Shown here: positions 8,721 to 17,746 of the stretch, in pieces
How positions within the stretch are numbered: position 1 is the stretch's first letter
Layout of the letters: the number at the start of each line of letters is the position of its first letter
From: Nocardioides sp. SYSU D00065
Lineage (GTDB): Bacteria > Actinomycetota > Actinomycetes > Propionibacteriales > Nocardioidaceae
Direction of reading: 5' to 3'
Assembly: GCF_017916425.1 (NCBI RefSeq)
Contig: NZ_JAFMSX010000002.1
Span: 676,413 to 740,412, forward strand
DNA: 64,000 nucleotides
Program-made: the position numbers and the translations under genes
Notes under the pieces: generated by a model
What the model saw: only the letters and a program-made list of their open reading frames with translations
The model's database searches: none
What the model was told of the DNA's origin: nothing

Positions 8721-9419
8721 ATGACCGAGACCTCCACTCCGCGCAGCCGCGCCCGCGAGCAGACCATGCGCGACATCGTCCGGATCGGCCGCGCCCACCT
8801 CGCGACCGACGGCGCTGCCGCCCTCTCGCTGCGCGCGGTCGCCCGCGACCTGGGCGTCGTCTCGTCCGCGGTCTATCGCTACGTCGCGAGCCGCGACGAG
8901 CTGCTGACGCTGCTGGTCGTCGACGGCTACGACGAGCTCGGCGACGCCGTCGACGCGGCGGTCGGGGAGGTGGACGCCGCCGACCACGCCGGCCGCATGG
9001 CGGCCGTCGGCCGTGCCGTGCGCTTGTGGGCGCTGGCCGAGCCGGCGACGTACGCCGTGCTCTTCGGCAGCCCGGTGCCGGGCTACGAGGCGCCGCCCGA
9101 GCGGACGACCGGGCCCGGCACCCGCGTCGTGCTCCGCCTGGTCGAGGTGTGGGAGGACGCCTGGCGGGCGGGCGCGTTGGCTGTGCCCGACGAGCCGGTC
9201 GCGCCCCGTCTCGCCGCCGACCTGGCCCGGATCCGCCGCGACCTCGACCTCACCGTCCCCGACGCCGTCATCGCGCGCGGACTGCTCGCGTGGGCCTCGC
9301 TGTTCGGGTGCGTCAGCTTCGAGGTGTTCGGCCAGTACGGTCCGGACACGTTCACCGACACCGGCGACGTCTTCGAGCACCACCTGCGGGCACTGGTGGA
9401 GAGCGTCGGGCTGGGCTGA
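8721..9419 (+). CDS. TetR/AcrR family transcriptional regulator
   Basis: 232 residues. The N-terminal helix-turn-helix is clear: ALSLRAVARDLGVVSSAVYRYV, followed by the SRDELLTLLV stretch typical of the family. A C-terminal ligand domain resembles the TetR_C WHG type (AEPATYAVLFGSPVPGY). The ATG at 8721 is preferred over the in-frame ATG at 8712 because GGGAGG at 8706-8711 is nine bases from it but abuts the earlier one. It is divergent from the epimerase gene, with two near-identical palindromes between them, the classic layout of a TetR repressor and its target. The inducer is unknown. Confidence 0.92.
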   Translation: MTETSTPRSRAREQTMRDIVRIGRAHLATDGAAALSLRAVARDLGVVSSAVYRYVASRDELLTLLVVDGYDELGDAVDAAVGEVDAADHAGRMAAVGRAVRLWALAEPATYAVLFGSPVPGYEAPPERTTGPGTRVVLRLVEVWEDAWRAGALAVPDEPVAPRLAADLARIRRDLDLTVPDAVIARGLLAWASLFGCVSFEVFGQYGPDTFTDTGDVFEHHLRALVESVGLG

Positions 9420-9437
9420 GGGCGCCCCAGGGCGTCG

Positions 9438-11147
9438 TCAGCGCGCGAGCGCGCGCCCCGCCGCCCGGCCGGAGAAGATGCAACCGCCGAGGAAGGTGCC
9501 CTCGAGCGCGTTGTAGCCGTGCACGCCGCCGCCGCCGAACCCGGCGACCTCGCCGGCGGCGTACAGCCCGGGCACCGGCGTGCCGTCGGCGGCCAGGCAC
9601 TGGCCGTCGAGGTTCGTCTCCAGGCCGCCGAGGGTCTTGCGGGACAGGATGTTGAGGCGCACCGCGATGAGCGGGCCGTGGGCCGGATCGAGGATCCGGT
9701 GGGGCTTCGCGACGCGGAGCAGCCGGTCGGTGCGGCTGCGCCGGGCGTTGTGGATGGCCATCACCTGGACGTCCTTGGCGAAGGCGTTGTCGACCTGGCG
9801 GTCGCGTGCCTCGATCTGGCGGCGCAGGTCGTCGGCGTCGAGCTGCGGCCCGCGGGCGAGCCGGTTCATGCCGGCGACGAGCTCGGCGAGGTCGTCGGCC
9901 ACGACGAAGTCCACGCCGTGCTCCTTGAACGCCTCGACGGGGCCTGGCGCGCCCTTGGCCAGGCGGCTCTGCGCGAGGAATCTCAGGTCCTTGCCGGTGA
10001 TGTCGGGGTTCTGCTCGGAGCCGGAGAGGGCGAACTCCTTCTCGATGATCGACTGGGTCAGCACGAACCACGAGTAGTCGTGACCGGCGCCGAGGATCTG
10101 CTTCATCGCGCCGATCGTGTCCGCGCCCGGCACCCCGGACATGCCCTCGAGCCGCCGGCCGGTCGCGTCGAACCACATCGACGAGGGACCGGGCAGGATC
10201 CGGATGGCGTGGTCGGGCCAGACGGGGTCCCAGTTGTGGATGCCCTCGACGTAGGCCCACATGCGGTCCCGGTTGACGGTCGTGGCGCCGGCGTCGGCGG
10301 CGATGCCCTGCATCCGGCCGTCGACGTGCGCCGGGACGCCGGCGATCAGGTGCTCGGGGGCCGCGCCGAGGCGATCGGCCGGCCAGTTGCGCCGCATCAG
10401 CTCGTGGTTGTGCCCGATGCCGCCGGAGGTCACCACCACCGCCGGGGCCCGCAGCTCGAAGGCGCCCGCGGCCTCGCGGCTCGACCGCACGCCGCGCGGG
10501 GAGTCGTCGTCGACCAGGACGGTGCCCCGCACGCCGACGACCGCGCCGTCCTCGACCGCCAGCTCGTCGACCTGGTGGCGGAACGCGAAACGGACCAGGC
10601 CGCGAGCCTCGGCGCGCTGCACCGGCTCGGCGAAGATCCGCACCACCTCCGGCCCGGTGCCCCAGGTGAGGTGGAACCGGGGCACGGAGTTGCCGTGGCC
10701 CAGCGCACGGCCGTCGCCGCGCTCGGCCCAGCCGACGAACGGCAGGGACCGGAGGCCGAGCGCCCGGAGGTAGTCGCGCTTCTCCTCGTGCGCGAAGCGG
10801 ACGTACGCCTCGGCCCAGCGCTGCGGCCAGTAGTCCTCGCCGCGGCCGGGACCGTCGGTGCCGTCGCCGAGACGGTCGAACTGGGCCGACCCCTGCCAGT
10901 CCTGCCAGGCGAGCTCCGGGGAGTCCTCGATGCCCATCCGGCGCTGCTCGGGGCTGTCCACGAACAGCAGGCCACCCAGCGACCACCAGGCCTGGCCGCC
11001 GAGGTTGTGGCGGTTCTCCTGGTCGAGGACCAGCACGCGCCGGCCGGCGAGGGCGAGCTCGTGGGTGGCCACGAGGCCGGCCAGGCCGGCGCCGACGACG
11101 ATGACGTCGGGCGCGAAGTCGCTGCGGTCGGCGTGCGGGTCGCTCAT
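9438..11147 (-). CDS. FAD-binding dehydrogenase, fumarate reductase/3-ketosteroid dehydrogenase-like
   Basis: 569 residues with an N-terminal FAD site VIVVGAGLAGLVATHELA (residues 15-32), a family-typical NLGGQAWWSLGG loop, and a C-terminal FAD motif AAGEVAGFGGGGVHGYNALEG. That C-terminal loop is characteristic of the FAD-binding dehydrogenases related to fumarate reductase and KstD. It has no cytochrome or Fe-S domain, so it is probably a soluble two-electron oxidoreductase. The substrate is unknown, and I do not see enough to call a true ketosteroid dehydrogenase. The ATG is preceded by AGGAGG. It sits 31 bases after accA3 on the same strand, so joint transcription is likely. Confidence 0.85.
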   Translation of the reverse strand: MSDPHADRSDFAPDVIVVGAGLAGLVATHELALAGRRVLVLDQENRHNLGGQAWWSLGGLLFVDSPEQRRMGIEDSPELAWQDWQGSAQFDRLGDGTDGPGRGEDYWPQRWAEAYVRFAHEEKRDYLRALGLRSLPFVGWAERGDGRALGHGNSVPRFHLTWGTGPEVVRIFAEPVQRAEARGLVRFAFRHQVDELAVEDGAVVGVRGTVLVDDDSPRGVRSSREAAGAFELRAPAVVVTSGGIGHNHELMRRNWPADRLGAAPEHLIAGVPAHVDGRMQGIAADAGATTVNRDRMWAYVEGIHNWDPVWPDHAIRILPGPSSMWFDATGRRLEGMSGVPGADTIGAMKQILGAGHDYSWFVLTQSIIEKEFALSGSEQNPDITGKDLRFLAQSRLAKGAPGPVEAFKEHGVDFVVADDLAELVAGMNRLARGPQLDADDLRRQIEARDRQVDNAFAKDVQVMAIHNARRSRTDRLLRVAKPHRILDPAHGPLIAVRLNILSRKTLGGLETNLDGQCLAADGTPVPGLYAAGEVAGFGGGGVHGYNALEGTFLGGCIFSGRAAGRALAR

Positions 11148-11178
11148 CGGGCCTCCTGGTGGGGGTGCGGCGGCACGC

Positions 11179-12972
11179 TCAGCCCGTGATCTCGCAGATC
11201 ACCGCGCCGTTGCTGACCGTCGCTCCGACCTCGGCCTGCAGCCCGGTGATCGTGCCGGACTTGTGCGCCTTGAGGGGCTGCTCCATCTTCATGGCCTCCA
11301 TGACCACGATCGTGTCCCCCTCGGCGACCTCCTGGCCGTCGCTGACGACGACCTTGACGATCGTGCCCTGCATGGGCGAGGTGACGGCGTCGCCGGACAC
11401 GGCTGCCCCGGCCTTCTTCGCCGACCGCTTGGCCTTCTTGCCGGGTGCGCCGCTGCCCGCAGCGCCGGCACCGTTGGCGGCGGACAGGCCGCCGAGACCG
11501 GCGGGGAGGACGACCTCGAGGCGGCGACCGCCGACCTCGACGGTGACCGCCTGCCGTGCTTCCGGCTCGCCGGCCTCCGCGCTGTCGCCGGCGTACGGCT
11601 CGATGCGGTTGTCGAACTCGGTCTCGATCCACTGCGTGTAGACGTCGAAGGACCCCTCGCCGGTGGGGTTGGAGGCGCCGACGTAGGCGGGGTCGGAGAC
11701 GACCGCGCGGTGGAACGGGATGACGGTGGGCATGCCGTCGACGACGAACTCGTCGAGCGCGCGGCGCGAGCGCTCCAGCGCCTGGGTGCGGTCGCGGCCG
11801 GTGACGATGAGCTTGGCGATGAGCGAGTCGAAGGAGTCGGGGATGGTCTCGCCGGTCTCGTAGCCGCCGTCCAGGCGTACGCCGGGCCCGCTGGGCGGGC
11901 GCCATGCGGACAGGGTGCCCGGGGCGGGCATGAAGTTGCGGCCGCCGTCCTCGGCGTTGATGCGGTACTCGATGGAGTGACCGCGGATCTCGGGGTCGCC
12001 GTAGCCGAGCTCCTCGCCGGCGGCGATGCGGAACATCTCGCGCACCAGGTCGATGCCGGTGACCTCCTCGGAGACGCAGTGCTCGACCTGCAGGCGGGTG
12101 TTGACCTCGAGGAAGGAGATCGTGCCGTCCTGGGCGACGAGGAACTCGCAGGTCCCGGCGCCGTGGTAGCCGGCCTCGGCGAGGATGCGCTTGGAGGACT
12201 CGTAGAGCTCCGCGACCTGCTCCTCGGACAGGAACGGGGCGGGCGCCTCCTCGACGAGCTTCTGGTTGCGGCGCTGCAGCGAGCAGTCGCGGGTGGAGAC
12301 CACGACGACGTTGCCGTGCTGGTCGGCCAGGCACTGGGTCTCGACGTGGCGCGGCTTGTCGAGGAACTTCTCCACCAGGCACTCGCCGCGGCCGAAGGCC
12401 GTGACCGCCTCGCGCACGGCCGACTCGTAGGCGTCGGGGATCTCCTCGAGCGTGCGGGCGACCTTGAGGCCGCGCCCGCCGCCGCCGAACACGGCCTTGA
12501 TCGCGACCGGCAGGCCGTGGGCCTTCGCGAACTCGACGACCTCGTCGGCGTCCTCGACGGGGTCCTTGGTGCCGGGCGCGAGCGGGGCGTTGGCCCGCGC
12601 CGCGATGTGCTTGGCCTTCGCCTTGTCGCCCAGCGCCTCGATCGCGGCGGGCGGGGGCCCGATCCAGGTCAGTCCGGAGTCGATGACCGCCTGCGCGAAG
12701 TCGGCGTTCTCGGCGAGGAAGCCGTAGCCGGGGTGGACCGAGTCGGCGCCGGACCTCTCGGCGATCGCGATGATCTTGGCGATGTCGAGGTAGGACTCCG
12801 CCGGGGTCGCGCCGCCGAGGGAGTGGGCCTCGTCGGCCAGGCGCACGAAGAGCGCGTCGCGGTCCGGCTCGGCGTACACGGCCACGCTGCCGATGCCGGC
12901 GTCCTTGCAGGCGCGGACGACGCGGACGGCGATCTCGCCGCGGTTGGCGATGAGGACCTTCTTCAAGCTCAC
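11179..12972 (-). CDS. accA3: Acyl-CoA carboxylase alpha subunit (biotin carboxylase plus biotin carrier)
   Basis: 597 residues, the two-domain actinobacterial form. Biotin carboxylase starts [18 protein letters not shown]; the ATP-grasp loop GGGGRGLK and the motif [14 protein letters not shown] are present. The C-terminal biotinyl domain has EAMKMEQ with the biotin Lys near residue 562. The GTG at 12972 follows AGGAG by seven bases. It would carboxylate biotin for several carboxyltransferase beta subunits, including AccD at 23028-24647, giving malonyl- or methylmalonyl-CoA for lipid synthesis. A large palindrome lies in the divergent promoter region shared with an acyl-CoA dehydrogenase. Confidence 0.95.
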   Translation of the reverse strand: MSLKKVLIANRGEIAVRVVRACKDAGIGSVAVYAEPDRDALFVRLADEAHSLGGATPAESYLDIAKIIAIAERSGADSVHPGYGFLAENADFAQAVIDSGLTWIGPPPAAIEALGDKAKAKHIAARANAPLAPGTKDPVEDADEVVEFAKAHGLPVAIKAVFGGGGRGLKVARTLEEIPDAYESAVREAVTAFGRGECLVEKFLDKPRHVETQCLADQHGNVVVVSTRDCSLQRRNQKLVEEAPAPFLSEEQVAELYESSKRILAEAGYHGAGTCEFLVAQDGTISFLEVNTRLQVEHCVSEEVTGIDLVREMFRIAAGEELGYGDPEIRGHSIEYRINAEDGGRNFMPAPGTLSAWRPPSGPGVRLDGGYETGETIPDSFDSLIAKLIVTGRDRTQALERSRRALDEFVVDGMPTVIPFHRAVVSDPAYVGASNPTGEGSFDVYTQWIETEFDNRIEPYAGDSAEAGEPEARQAVTVEVGGRRLEVVLPAGLGGLSAANGAGAAGSGAPGKKAKRSAKKAGAAVSGDAVTSPMQGTIVKVVVSDGQEVAEGDTIVVMEAMKMEQPLKAHKSGTITGLQAEVGATVSNGAVICEITG

Positions 12973-13077
12973 GCGGGGACTCCTAGTCGGCGGTGCGGTG
13001 GCCGTGGTGCGTACCGCTCGGCAGGCTACCGCTAGCCCGGGGTGGGTCGCCCGCGGCCCGATGTGATCGGCGCCACC

Positions 13078-13101
13078 GGGGGTTAGCGATCGCTAACCCC
13101 C
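13078..13101. promoter_or_regulatory. 24-bp perfect palindrome, putative operator between accA3 and acyl-CoA dehydrogenase
   Basis: Perfect self-complementary stretch: GGGGGTTAGCGA followed directly by its exact reverse complement. It lies 7-30 bases upstream of the -10 box TAGCAT (13108-13113), so it covers the expected -35 of the dehydrogenase promoter and a bound repressor would block it. A second, wider inverted repeat flanks it: GCTAGCCCG at 13031-13039 and CGGGCTAGC at 13103-13111. No regulator gene is adjacent. Confidence 0.7.
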
Positions 13102-13107
13102 TCGGGC

Positions 13108-13113
13108 TAGCAT
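13108..13113 (+). promoter_or_regulatory. -10 box of the acyl-CoA dehydrogenase gene (leaderless start)
   Basis: TAGCAT, six bases before the ATG at 13120. There is no ribosome site in between. Confidence 0.5.
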
Positions 13114-13119
13114 CCCGGC

Positions 13120-14319
13120 ATGACCTTCGAGCTGTCCCCTGAGCACGAGCAGTTCCGTCACAGCGTCCGTGACTTCGCCGAGGCCGAGATCGCGCCGCAC
13201 GCGGCCCGGTGGGACCGCGAGCACCACTTCCCGACCGACGTGGTGCGCAAGATGGGTGCGCTCGGTCTGATGGGCCTGACCGCTCCGGAGGAGTTCGGCG
13301 GCGCGGGGATGGCCGGCGAGGACGGCGGCTTCACCTCGCTGTGCCTGGCGATCGAGGAGATCGGGCGCGTCGACCAGTCGATGGGCATCACCCTCGAGGC
13401 GGCCGTCGGCCTCGGCATCAACCCGATCCTGACCTTCGGCACCGAGGAGCAGCGCACGACCTGGCTGCCCGACCTCGTCGCCGGCGAGCGCCTGGCCGGC
13501 TTCGGCCTCACCGAGCCCGGTGCGGGCTCGGACGCCGGGGCGACGAGGACCAGGGCGGTGCTCGAGGACGGCCAGTGGGTCGTCAACGGCGCCAAGCAGT
13601 TCATCACCAACTCCGGCTCTTCGATCACCTCGCTGGTCACGGTCACCGCCCGCACCGGCGAGCGGCCCGACGGGCGCCCGGAGATCTCCACGATCATCGT
13701 CCCCTCCGACACGCCGGGGTTCGCCGCGGAGAAGGCCTACGACAAGCTGGGGTGGCACGCCTCCGACACGCACCCGCTGTCGTTCACCGACGCCCGCGTG
13801 CCCGAGGCGAACCTGCTCGGCGAGCGGGGCCGGGGCTACGCCCAGTTCCTGGCCACCCTCGACGACGGCCGCGTCGCGATCGCCGCCCTCGCCGTCGGCT
13901 GCATCCAGGCGTGCCTCGACATGTCGCTGCAGTACGCCGGCGAGCGGCAGACCTTCGGCGGGCCCATCGGGCGCAAGCAGGGCGTCGCGTTCCAGGTCTC
14001 CGACCTGCAGGTCATGCTCGACGCGTCGCGGCTGCTGACCTACAAGGCGGCGGCGATGAAGGACGCCATGGACGCCGGCTCGTCCGCGGTCTCGATGGCC
14101 GCCTTCAAGCAGGCCGCCGCGGTCGCCAAGCTCTACGCCACCGAGTCGGCCGTCACCGCGACGCGCATCGCGACGCAGGTCTTCGGCGGCTATGGGTTCA
14201 TGGAGGAGTACCCGGTGGCGCGCTTCTACCGCGACGCCAAGGTGCTCGAGATCGGCGAGGGGACCTCGGAGGTCCAGCGCATGCTGATCGCGCGGGGGCT
14301 CGGCCTGCCGGTCGAGTGA
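13120..14319 (+). CDS. Acyl-CoA dehydrogenase
   Basis: 399 residues, standard length. It oxidises an acyl-CoA to the enoyl-CoA with FAD, passing electrons to ETF. Visible motifs are LTEPGAGSDAGA (substrate/FAD loop, about residues 129-140), the FAD-binding FITNSGSS stretch, FGGPIGRKQGVAFQVSDLQ, and the C-terminal GEGTSEVQRMLIAR, whose first Glu is at the usual catalytic position. Chain-length or branched-chain preference cannot be read off. The gene is divergent from accA3 with a perfect 24-bp palindrome over its promoter. Its start is probably leaderless. The stop is two bases from the converging YnfA gene. Confidence 0.92.
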   Translation: MTFELSPEHEQFRHSVRDFAEAEIAPHAARWDREHHFPTDVVRKMGALGLMGLTAPEEFGGAGMAGEDGGFTSLCLAIEEIGRVDQSMGITLEAAVGLGINPILTFGTEEQRTTWLPDLVAGERLAGFGLTEPGAGSDAGATRTRAVLEDGQWVVNGAKQFITNSGSSITSLVTVTARTGERPDGRPEISTIIVPSDTPGFAAEKAYDKLGWHASDTHPLSFTDARVPEANLLGERGRGYAQFLATLDDGRVAIAALAVGCIQACLDMSLQYAGERQTFGGPIGRKQGVAFQVSDLQVMLDASRLLTYKAAAMKDAMDAGSSAVSMAAFKQAAAVAKLYATESAVTATRIATQVFGGYGFMEEYPVARFYRDAKVLEIGEGTSEVQRMLIARGLGLPVE

Positions 14320-14321
14320 GC

Positions 14322-14657
14322 TCAGGCGGGTCGCGGGGCGTACATGATCACCGCGACCCCGACCAGGCAGACCAGCGCGCCGGCGACGTCGTACCGGTCG
14401 GGCCGGAAGCCGTCGACGACCATGCCCCACGCCAGGGAGCCCGCGACGAACACCCCGCCGTACGCCGCCAGGATCCGCCCGAAGCTCGCGTCGGGCTGCA
14501 GGGTCGCCACCAGGCCGTAGAGCCCGAGGGCGACGAACCCGGCGCCGACCCACAGCCAGCCGCGGTGCTCGCGGACGCCTTGCCAGACCAGCCACGCGCC
14601 GCCGATCTCGGCGAGGGCGGCGAGGGCGAAGAGGGCGAGCGACTTCACGACGGTCAT
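14322..14657 (-). CDS. YnfA/UPF0060 family small membrane protein
   Basis: 111 residues, four predicted transmembrane helices ([73 protein letters not shown]). The [11 protein letters not shown] start and the [10 protein letters not shown] stretch are characteristic of the family, which resembles small multidrug-resistance transporters; transport is inferred from that resemblance only. CACACT on the minus strand lies six bases upstream of the ATG, a weak leaderless -10. It converges tightly on the acyl-CoA dehydrogenase gene. Confidence 0.88.
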   Translation of the reverse strand: MTVVKSLALFALAALAEIGGAWLVWQGVREHRGWLWVGAGFVALGLYGLVATLQPDASFGRILAAYGGVFVAGSLAWGMVVDGFRPDRYDVAGALVCLVGVAVIMYAPRPA

Positions 14658-14728
14658 GGCGCGAGTGTGGCAGTCGGGCACGAGGCGATCTCCCCCTCCC
14701 GGCGGAGCCGCGGACGGTGCGCGGCCTC

Positions 14729-14734
14729 TACCCT
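14729..14734 (+). promoter_or_regulatory. -10 box of the histidine kinase operon (leaderless start)
   Basis: TACCCT, six bases before the ATG at 14741. Confidence 0.5.
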
Positions 14735-14740
14735 CGCCCC

Positions 14741-16075
14741 ATGCCCCGCCTGAGCGCCCGCCTGATGGAGTGGTTCGGCGTGGACGACGCGTGGGAGCGC
14801 CCACGCCCGGCGATCGGTCGCCAGGACGTCGTGCTCGCGGCGGGCGTGGAGGCCGTCGGACTGCTGACGCTCGAGCTGGTGCGCAGCGCCGGGGGCTTCG
14901 AGCACACCGACGCACCGGTGTGGACGCAGTGGCTGGCGGTCTCGACCGGCGCGCTGCTGCTGCTGGGCCGGCGGCGCTGGCCGCTGGTGGTGGCGAGCCT
15001 CGCCGCGCTGCACATGTTCGTGGCGGGGGTGACGATGCCGCAGGTGATGGGGCAGATGTCGCTGCAGATCGTCTACTTCGTCGCCCTGCTGTCGGGCGTC
15101 GCCTGGGCACGGGACCGGCGCGCGATGCTGATCGTCGTGGGCGTCATCGTGCTCTTCATGTTCGCCTGGATCGGCTGGCAGTTCGCGGTCGGCTCGGCGG
15201 CCCAGGAGTGGCTCGACGACGAGCAGGGCGCCGACCAGGAGGGCCTCTTCCCCCGGATCCCGGCCGCCGTCGGATTCACCCTGGTCATCAACGCCCTCTA
15301 CTTCGGCGGCGCGATCGCCGGCGGCGGGTTCTCCTGGCGCGCCGCCCGGCAGCGGGCCCGGCTGGAGGAGCAGACGACCACGATCGCCGCACAGGCCGGA
15401 CGGCTGCGCGAGCAGGCGGTCGTCGACGAACGCCTCCGCATCGCCCGCGACCTGCACGACGTGGTCGCCCACGGCGTCTCCGCGATGGGCATCCAGGCCG
15501 GTGCCGCGCGGCGGGTGCTCGACCGCGACCCGGACGCCGCGCGGGCGGCCCTCGCCAACGTCGAGGAGGCATCACGCCAGGCGGTCACGCAGATGCGCCG
15601 CCTGCTCGGCACGCTGCGCGAGGGGGTGGGGGAGCGCGCCCAGGACGACGGCGCGAGCCGTACGACGGACGCCGGCGTCGGAGACCTGCCGGCGCTCGTC
15701 GCCGAGGTCAGCGGCCACGGCGGGCTCACCGTCCGGCTCGACGTGGTCGAGACCCAGCCCGACGCCGCCTCGCGGCTGCCGCGCGGGATCGCGCTCGCGG
15801 TCTATCGCACCGTCCAGGAGGCCCTGGCCAACGTCCGCCGGCACTCGACGGCCGACACCGCGTCCGTCGTCGTCCGGGTCGACGAGGCCGCGGCCTACGC
15901 GGAGGTGGAGGTCGTCGACAACGGTCGCCCGCGCCACGGCACCTCGGGGAGCGGGCTGGGCCAGCTCGGCATCCGCGAGCGCGCCGCCACCCACGGCGGC
16001 CAGGTCGACATCGGCCCGCGGGTCACGGGCGGCTACCGCGTCCGGGTGCGCTACCCGCTCGGAGGTGCCGCGTGA
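14741..16075 (+). CDS. Two-component sensor histidine kinase, NarL/DesK type
   Basis: 444 residues. The N-terminal half has about four to five hydrophobic segments (residues about 25-200) with little extracellular domain, so it probably senses within or near the membrane. The HisKA_3 phosphoacceptor helix reads [17 protein letters not shown] with His near residue 239. The HATPase domain shows the N-box-like [12 protein letters not shown] and a [13 protein letters not shown] lid. The ATG at 14741 sits six bases after TACCCT; an upstream in-frame extension to 14717 would start inside that promoter. The response regulator follows with a 4-base overlap, and an ABC exporter 94 bases later is a plausible target. 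Confidence 0.93.
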   Translation: MPRLSARLMEWFGVDDAWERPRPAIGRQDVVLAAGVEAVGLLTLELVRSAGGFEHTDAPVWTQWLAVSTGALLLLGRRRWPLVVASLAALHMFVAGVTMPQVMGQMSLQIVYFVALLSGVAWARDRRAMLIVVGVIVLFMFAWIGWQFAVGSAAQEWLDDEQGADQEGLFPRIPAAVGFTLVINALYFGGAIAGGGFSWRAARQRARLEEQTTTIAAQAGRLREQAVVDERLRIARDLHDVVAHGVSAMGIQAGAARRVLDRDPDAARAALANVEEASRQAVTQMRRLLGTLREGVGERAQDDGASRTTDAGVGDLPALVAEVSGHGGLTVRLDVVETQPDAASRLPRGIALAVYRTVQEALANVRRHSTADTASVVVRVDEAAAYAEVEVVDNGRPRHGTSGSGLGQLGIRERAATHGGQVDIGPRVTGGYRVRVRYPLGGAA

Positions 16076-16770
16076 GCGCCACGGCGGAGCCGGCCGGGCC
16101 GCTGACCGTGCTGCTCGTCGACGACCACGCCATGGTGCGCTCCGGCTTCGCCATGGTGTTGTCGGTGGAGGACGACATCGAGGTGGTGGGCGAGGCCGCG
16201 GACGGGGTGCAGGCGCTGGAGCGGGCGCGCGCGACCCGGCCCGACGTGGTGCTGATGGACGTCCAGATGCCCCGCATGGACGGGATCGAGGCGACCCGCC
16301 ACCTCGTGGCCGAGGAGCTCGGGCACGTCGTCATCGTGACCACCTTCGACCGCGACGACTACCTCTTCGCCGCCCTCGAGGCCGGCGCCAGCGGCTTCCT
16401 GCTCAAGAACGCCGGTCCCGAGCAGCTGCTCGACGCCGTCCGCGCCGCGGGTCGCGGCCACGCACTGCTGGCGCCGGAGGTGACCCGCCGCGTCATCGGC
16501 AAGATGACCGGCGGCGACCCGGCGGGGGCCGGGGGCCCCGACCGGCCCGAGCCGGCCGGACTGGCGCACCTCACGGCGCGCGAGCGCGAGGTGCTGGTCA
16601 TGCTGGGGCGCGGCCTCTCCAACGGAGAGATCGCCGAGGAGCTCGTGCTCGGCGAGGCGACGGTCAAGACGCACGTGTCCAACGTGCTCGCCAAGCTGCA
16701 CCTGCGCGACCGGGTGCAGGCGGTGATCTACGCCTACGAGGCCGGTCTCATCCTCCCGGCGGAGGACTGA
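16072..16770 (+). CDS. LuxR/NarL family response regulator
   Basis: 232 residues. The receiver domain starts TVLLVDDHAMVRSG, the phosphoacceptor Asp is about residue 63 (VVLMDVQMPRMDG), and the conserved Lys is in FLLKNAGP. The C-terminal LuxR helix-turn-helix covers HLTAREREVLVMLGRGLSNGEIAEEL and VKTHVSNVLAKL. The GTG start overlaps the kinase stop, so the pair is translationally coupled. It likely regulates the adjacent NatAB-type exporter, as in comparable actinobacterial modules; that target is inferred from position only. Confidence 0.93.
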   Translation: MSATAEPAGPLTVLLVDDHAMVRSGFAMVLSVEDDIEVVGEAADGVQALERARATRPDVVLMDVQMPRMDGIEATRHLVAEELGHVVIVTTFDRDDYLFAALEAGASGFLLKNAGPEQLLDAVRAAGRGHALLAPEVTRRVIGKMTGGDPAGAGGPDRPEPAGLAHLTAREREVLVMLGRGLSNGEIAEELVLGEATVKTHVSNVLAKLHLRDRVQAVIYAYEAGLILPAED

Positions 16771-16851
16771 GCCCCGGGGCCGGGCGCGATCCGCGCCGGC
16801 TCCGCCTGCAGGTTCCGTCGCGCGGGGGATCCGGGGCCTGCGGTCGGGCCC

Positions 16852-16857
16852 TAGCGT
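16852..16857 (+). promoter_or_regulatory. -10 box of the ABC exporter operon (leaderless start)
   Basis: TAGCGT, seven bases before the ATG at 16865. Confidence 0.5.
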
Positions 16858-16864
16858 CGGTGCC

Positions 16865-17746
16865 ATGTTGGAGATCAGGGAGCTGACCAGACGGTTCGGT
16901 GACAAGACCGCCGTGGACCGAGTGTCGTTCGAGGTGCCTGCCGGGCAGATGACCGGCTTCGTCGGCGCCAACGGCGCAGGCAAGACCACGACCATGCGCA
17001 TGGTCATGGGCGTGCTCGGCATCGACGAGGGCGAGGTGCTGTGGCAGGGCCGGCCGATCACCCGGCTGGACCGGCGCACGTTCGGCTACATGCCCGAGGA
17101 GCGGGGCCTTTATCCCAAGCAGCCGGTGCTCGACCAGCTCGTGTACGTCGCCCAGCTCAAGGGCATGAGCCGTGTCGAGGCGCGCGCCCAGGTGCAGGAG
17201 CTGCTCGAGCGGTTCGGGCTCGGCGAGCGCGGTGGCGAGCACCTGGAGAAGCTGTCGCTGGGCAACCAGCAGCGGGTGCAGATCATCGCCTCGGTCCTGC
17301 CGCGACCGGCCGCCCTGATCCTCGACGAGCCCTTCTCGGGCCTGGACCCGATCGCCGTCGACTCCATGGTCGACCTGCTGCGGGAGTACACCCGCGCCGG
17401 CGTGCCGGTGCTGTTCTCCAGCCATCAGCTCGACCTCGTCGAGCGCCTGTGCGACCGACTGGTCGTGCTGGCCCACGGACGCCGGGTCGCCGCCGGGACG
17501 GTGACGGAGCTGCGCGACGCGGGGGTGCCGCGCTTCCGTCTCGTCCTCGGCGGCGACGCCGGTTGGGTCCGCGACCTCCGCGGGCTCGAGGTCCTCGACC
17601 TCGACGGGACGACCGCCCTCGTCGAGGTGCGCCAGGACGGTGCCGAGCAGCACCTCATCGCCGAGGCGACGAGCCGCGGCCACGTACACGAGTTCGTCCG
17701 GGTCCGTCCGGCGCTCAGCGAGATCTACCGGGAGGCCACCGCATGA
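16865..17746 (+). CDS. ABC transporter ATP-binding protein, NatA-like
   Basis: 293 residues. Walker A is GANGAGKTT, the signature is LSLGNQQRV (the usual SGGQ is replaced, as in the NatA/DUF4162 group), and Walker B is LILDEPFSGLDP. A C-terminal extension after about residue 215 matches the DUF4162 type that follows such ATPases. The partner permease starts within its last four bases. NatAB-type systems export Na+ or small amphipathic compounds; the substrate here is not evident. It is preceded by a two-component system. Confidence 0.92.
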   Translation: MLEIRELTRRFGDKTAVDRVSFEVPAGQMTGFVGANGAGKTTTMRMVMGVLGIDEGEVLWQGRPITRLDRRTFGYMPEERGLYPKQPVLDQLVYVAQLKGMSRVEARAQVQELLERFGLGERGGEHLEKLSLGNQQRVQIIASVLPRPAALILDEPFSGLDPIAVDSMVDLLREYTRAGVPVLFSSHQLDLVERLCDRLVVLAHGRRVAAGTVTELRDAGVPRFRLVLGGDAGWVRDLRGLEVLDLDGTTALVEVRQDGAEQHLIAEATSRGHVHEFVRVRPALSEIYREATA

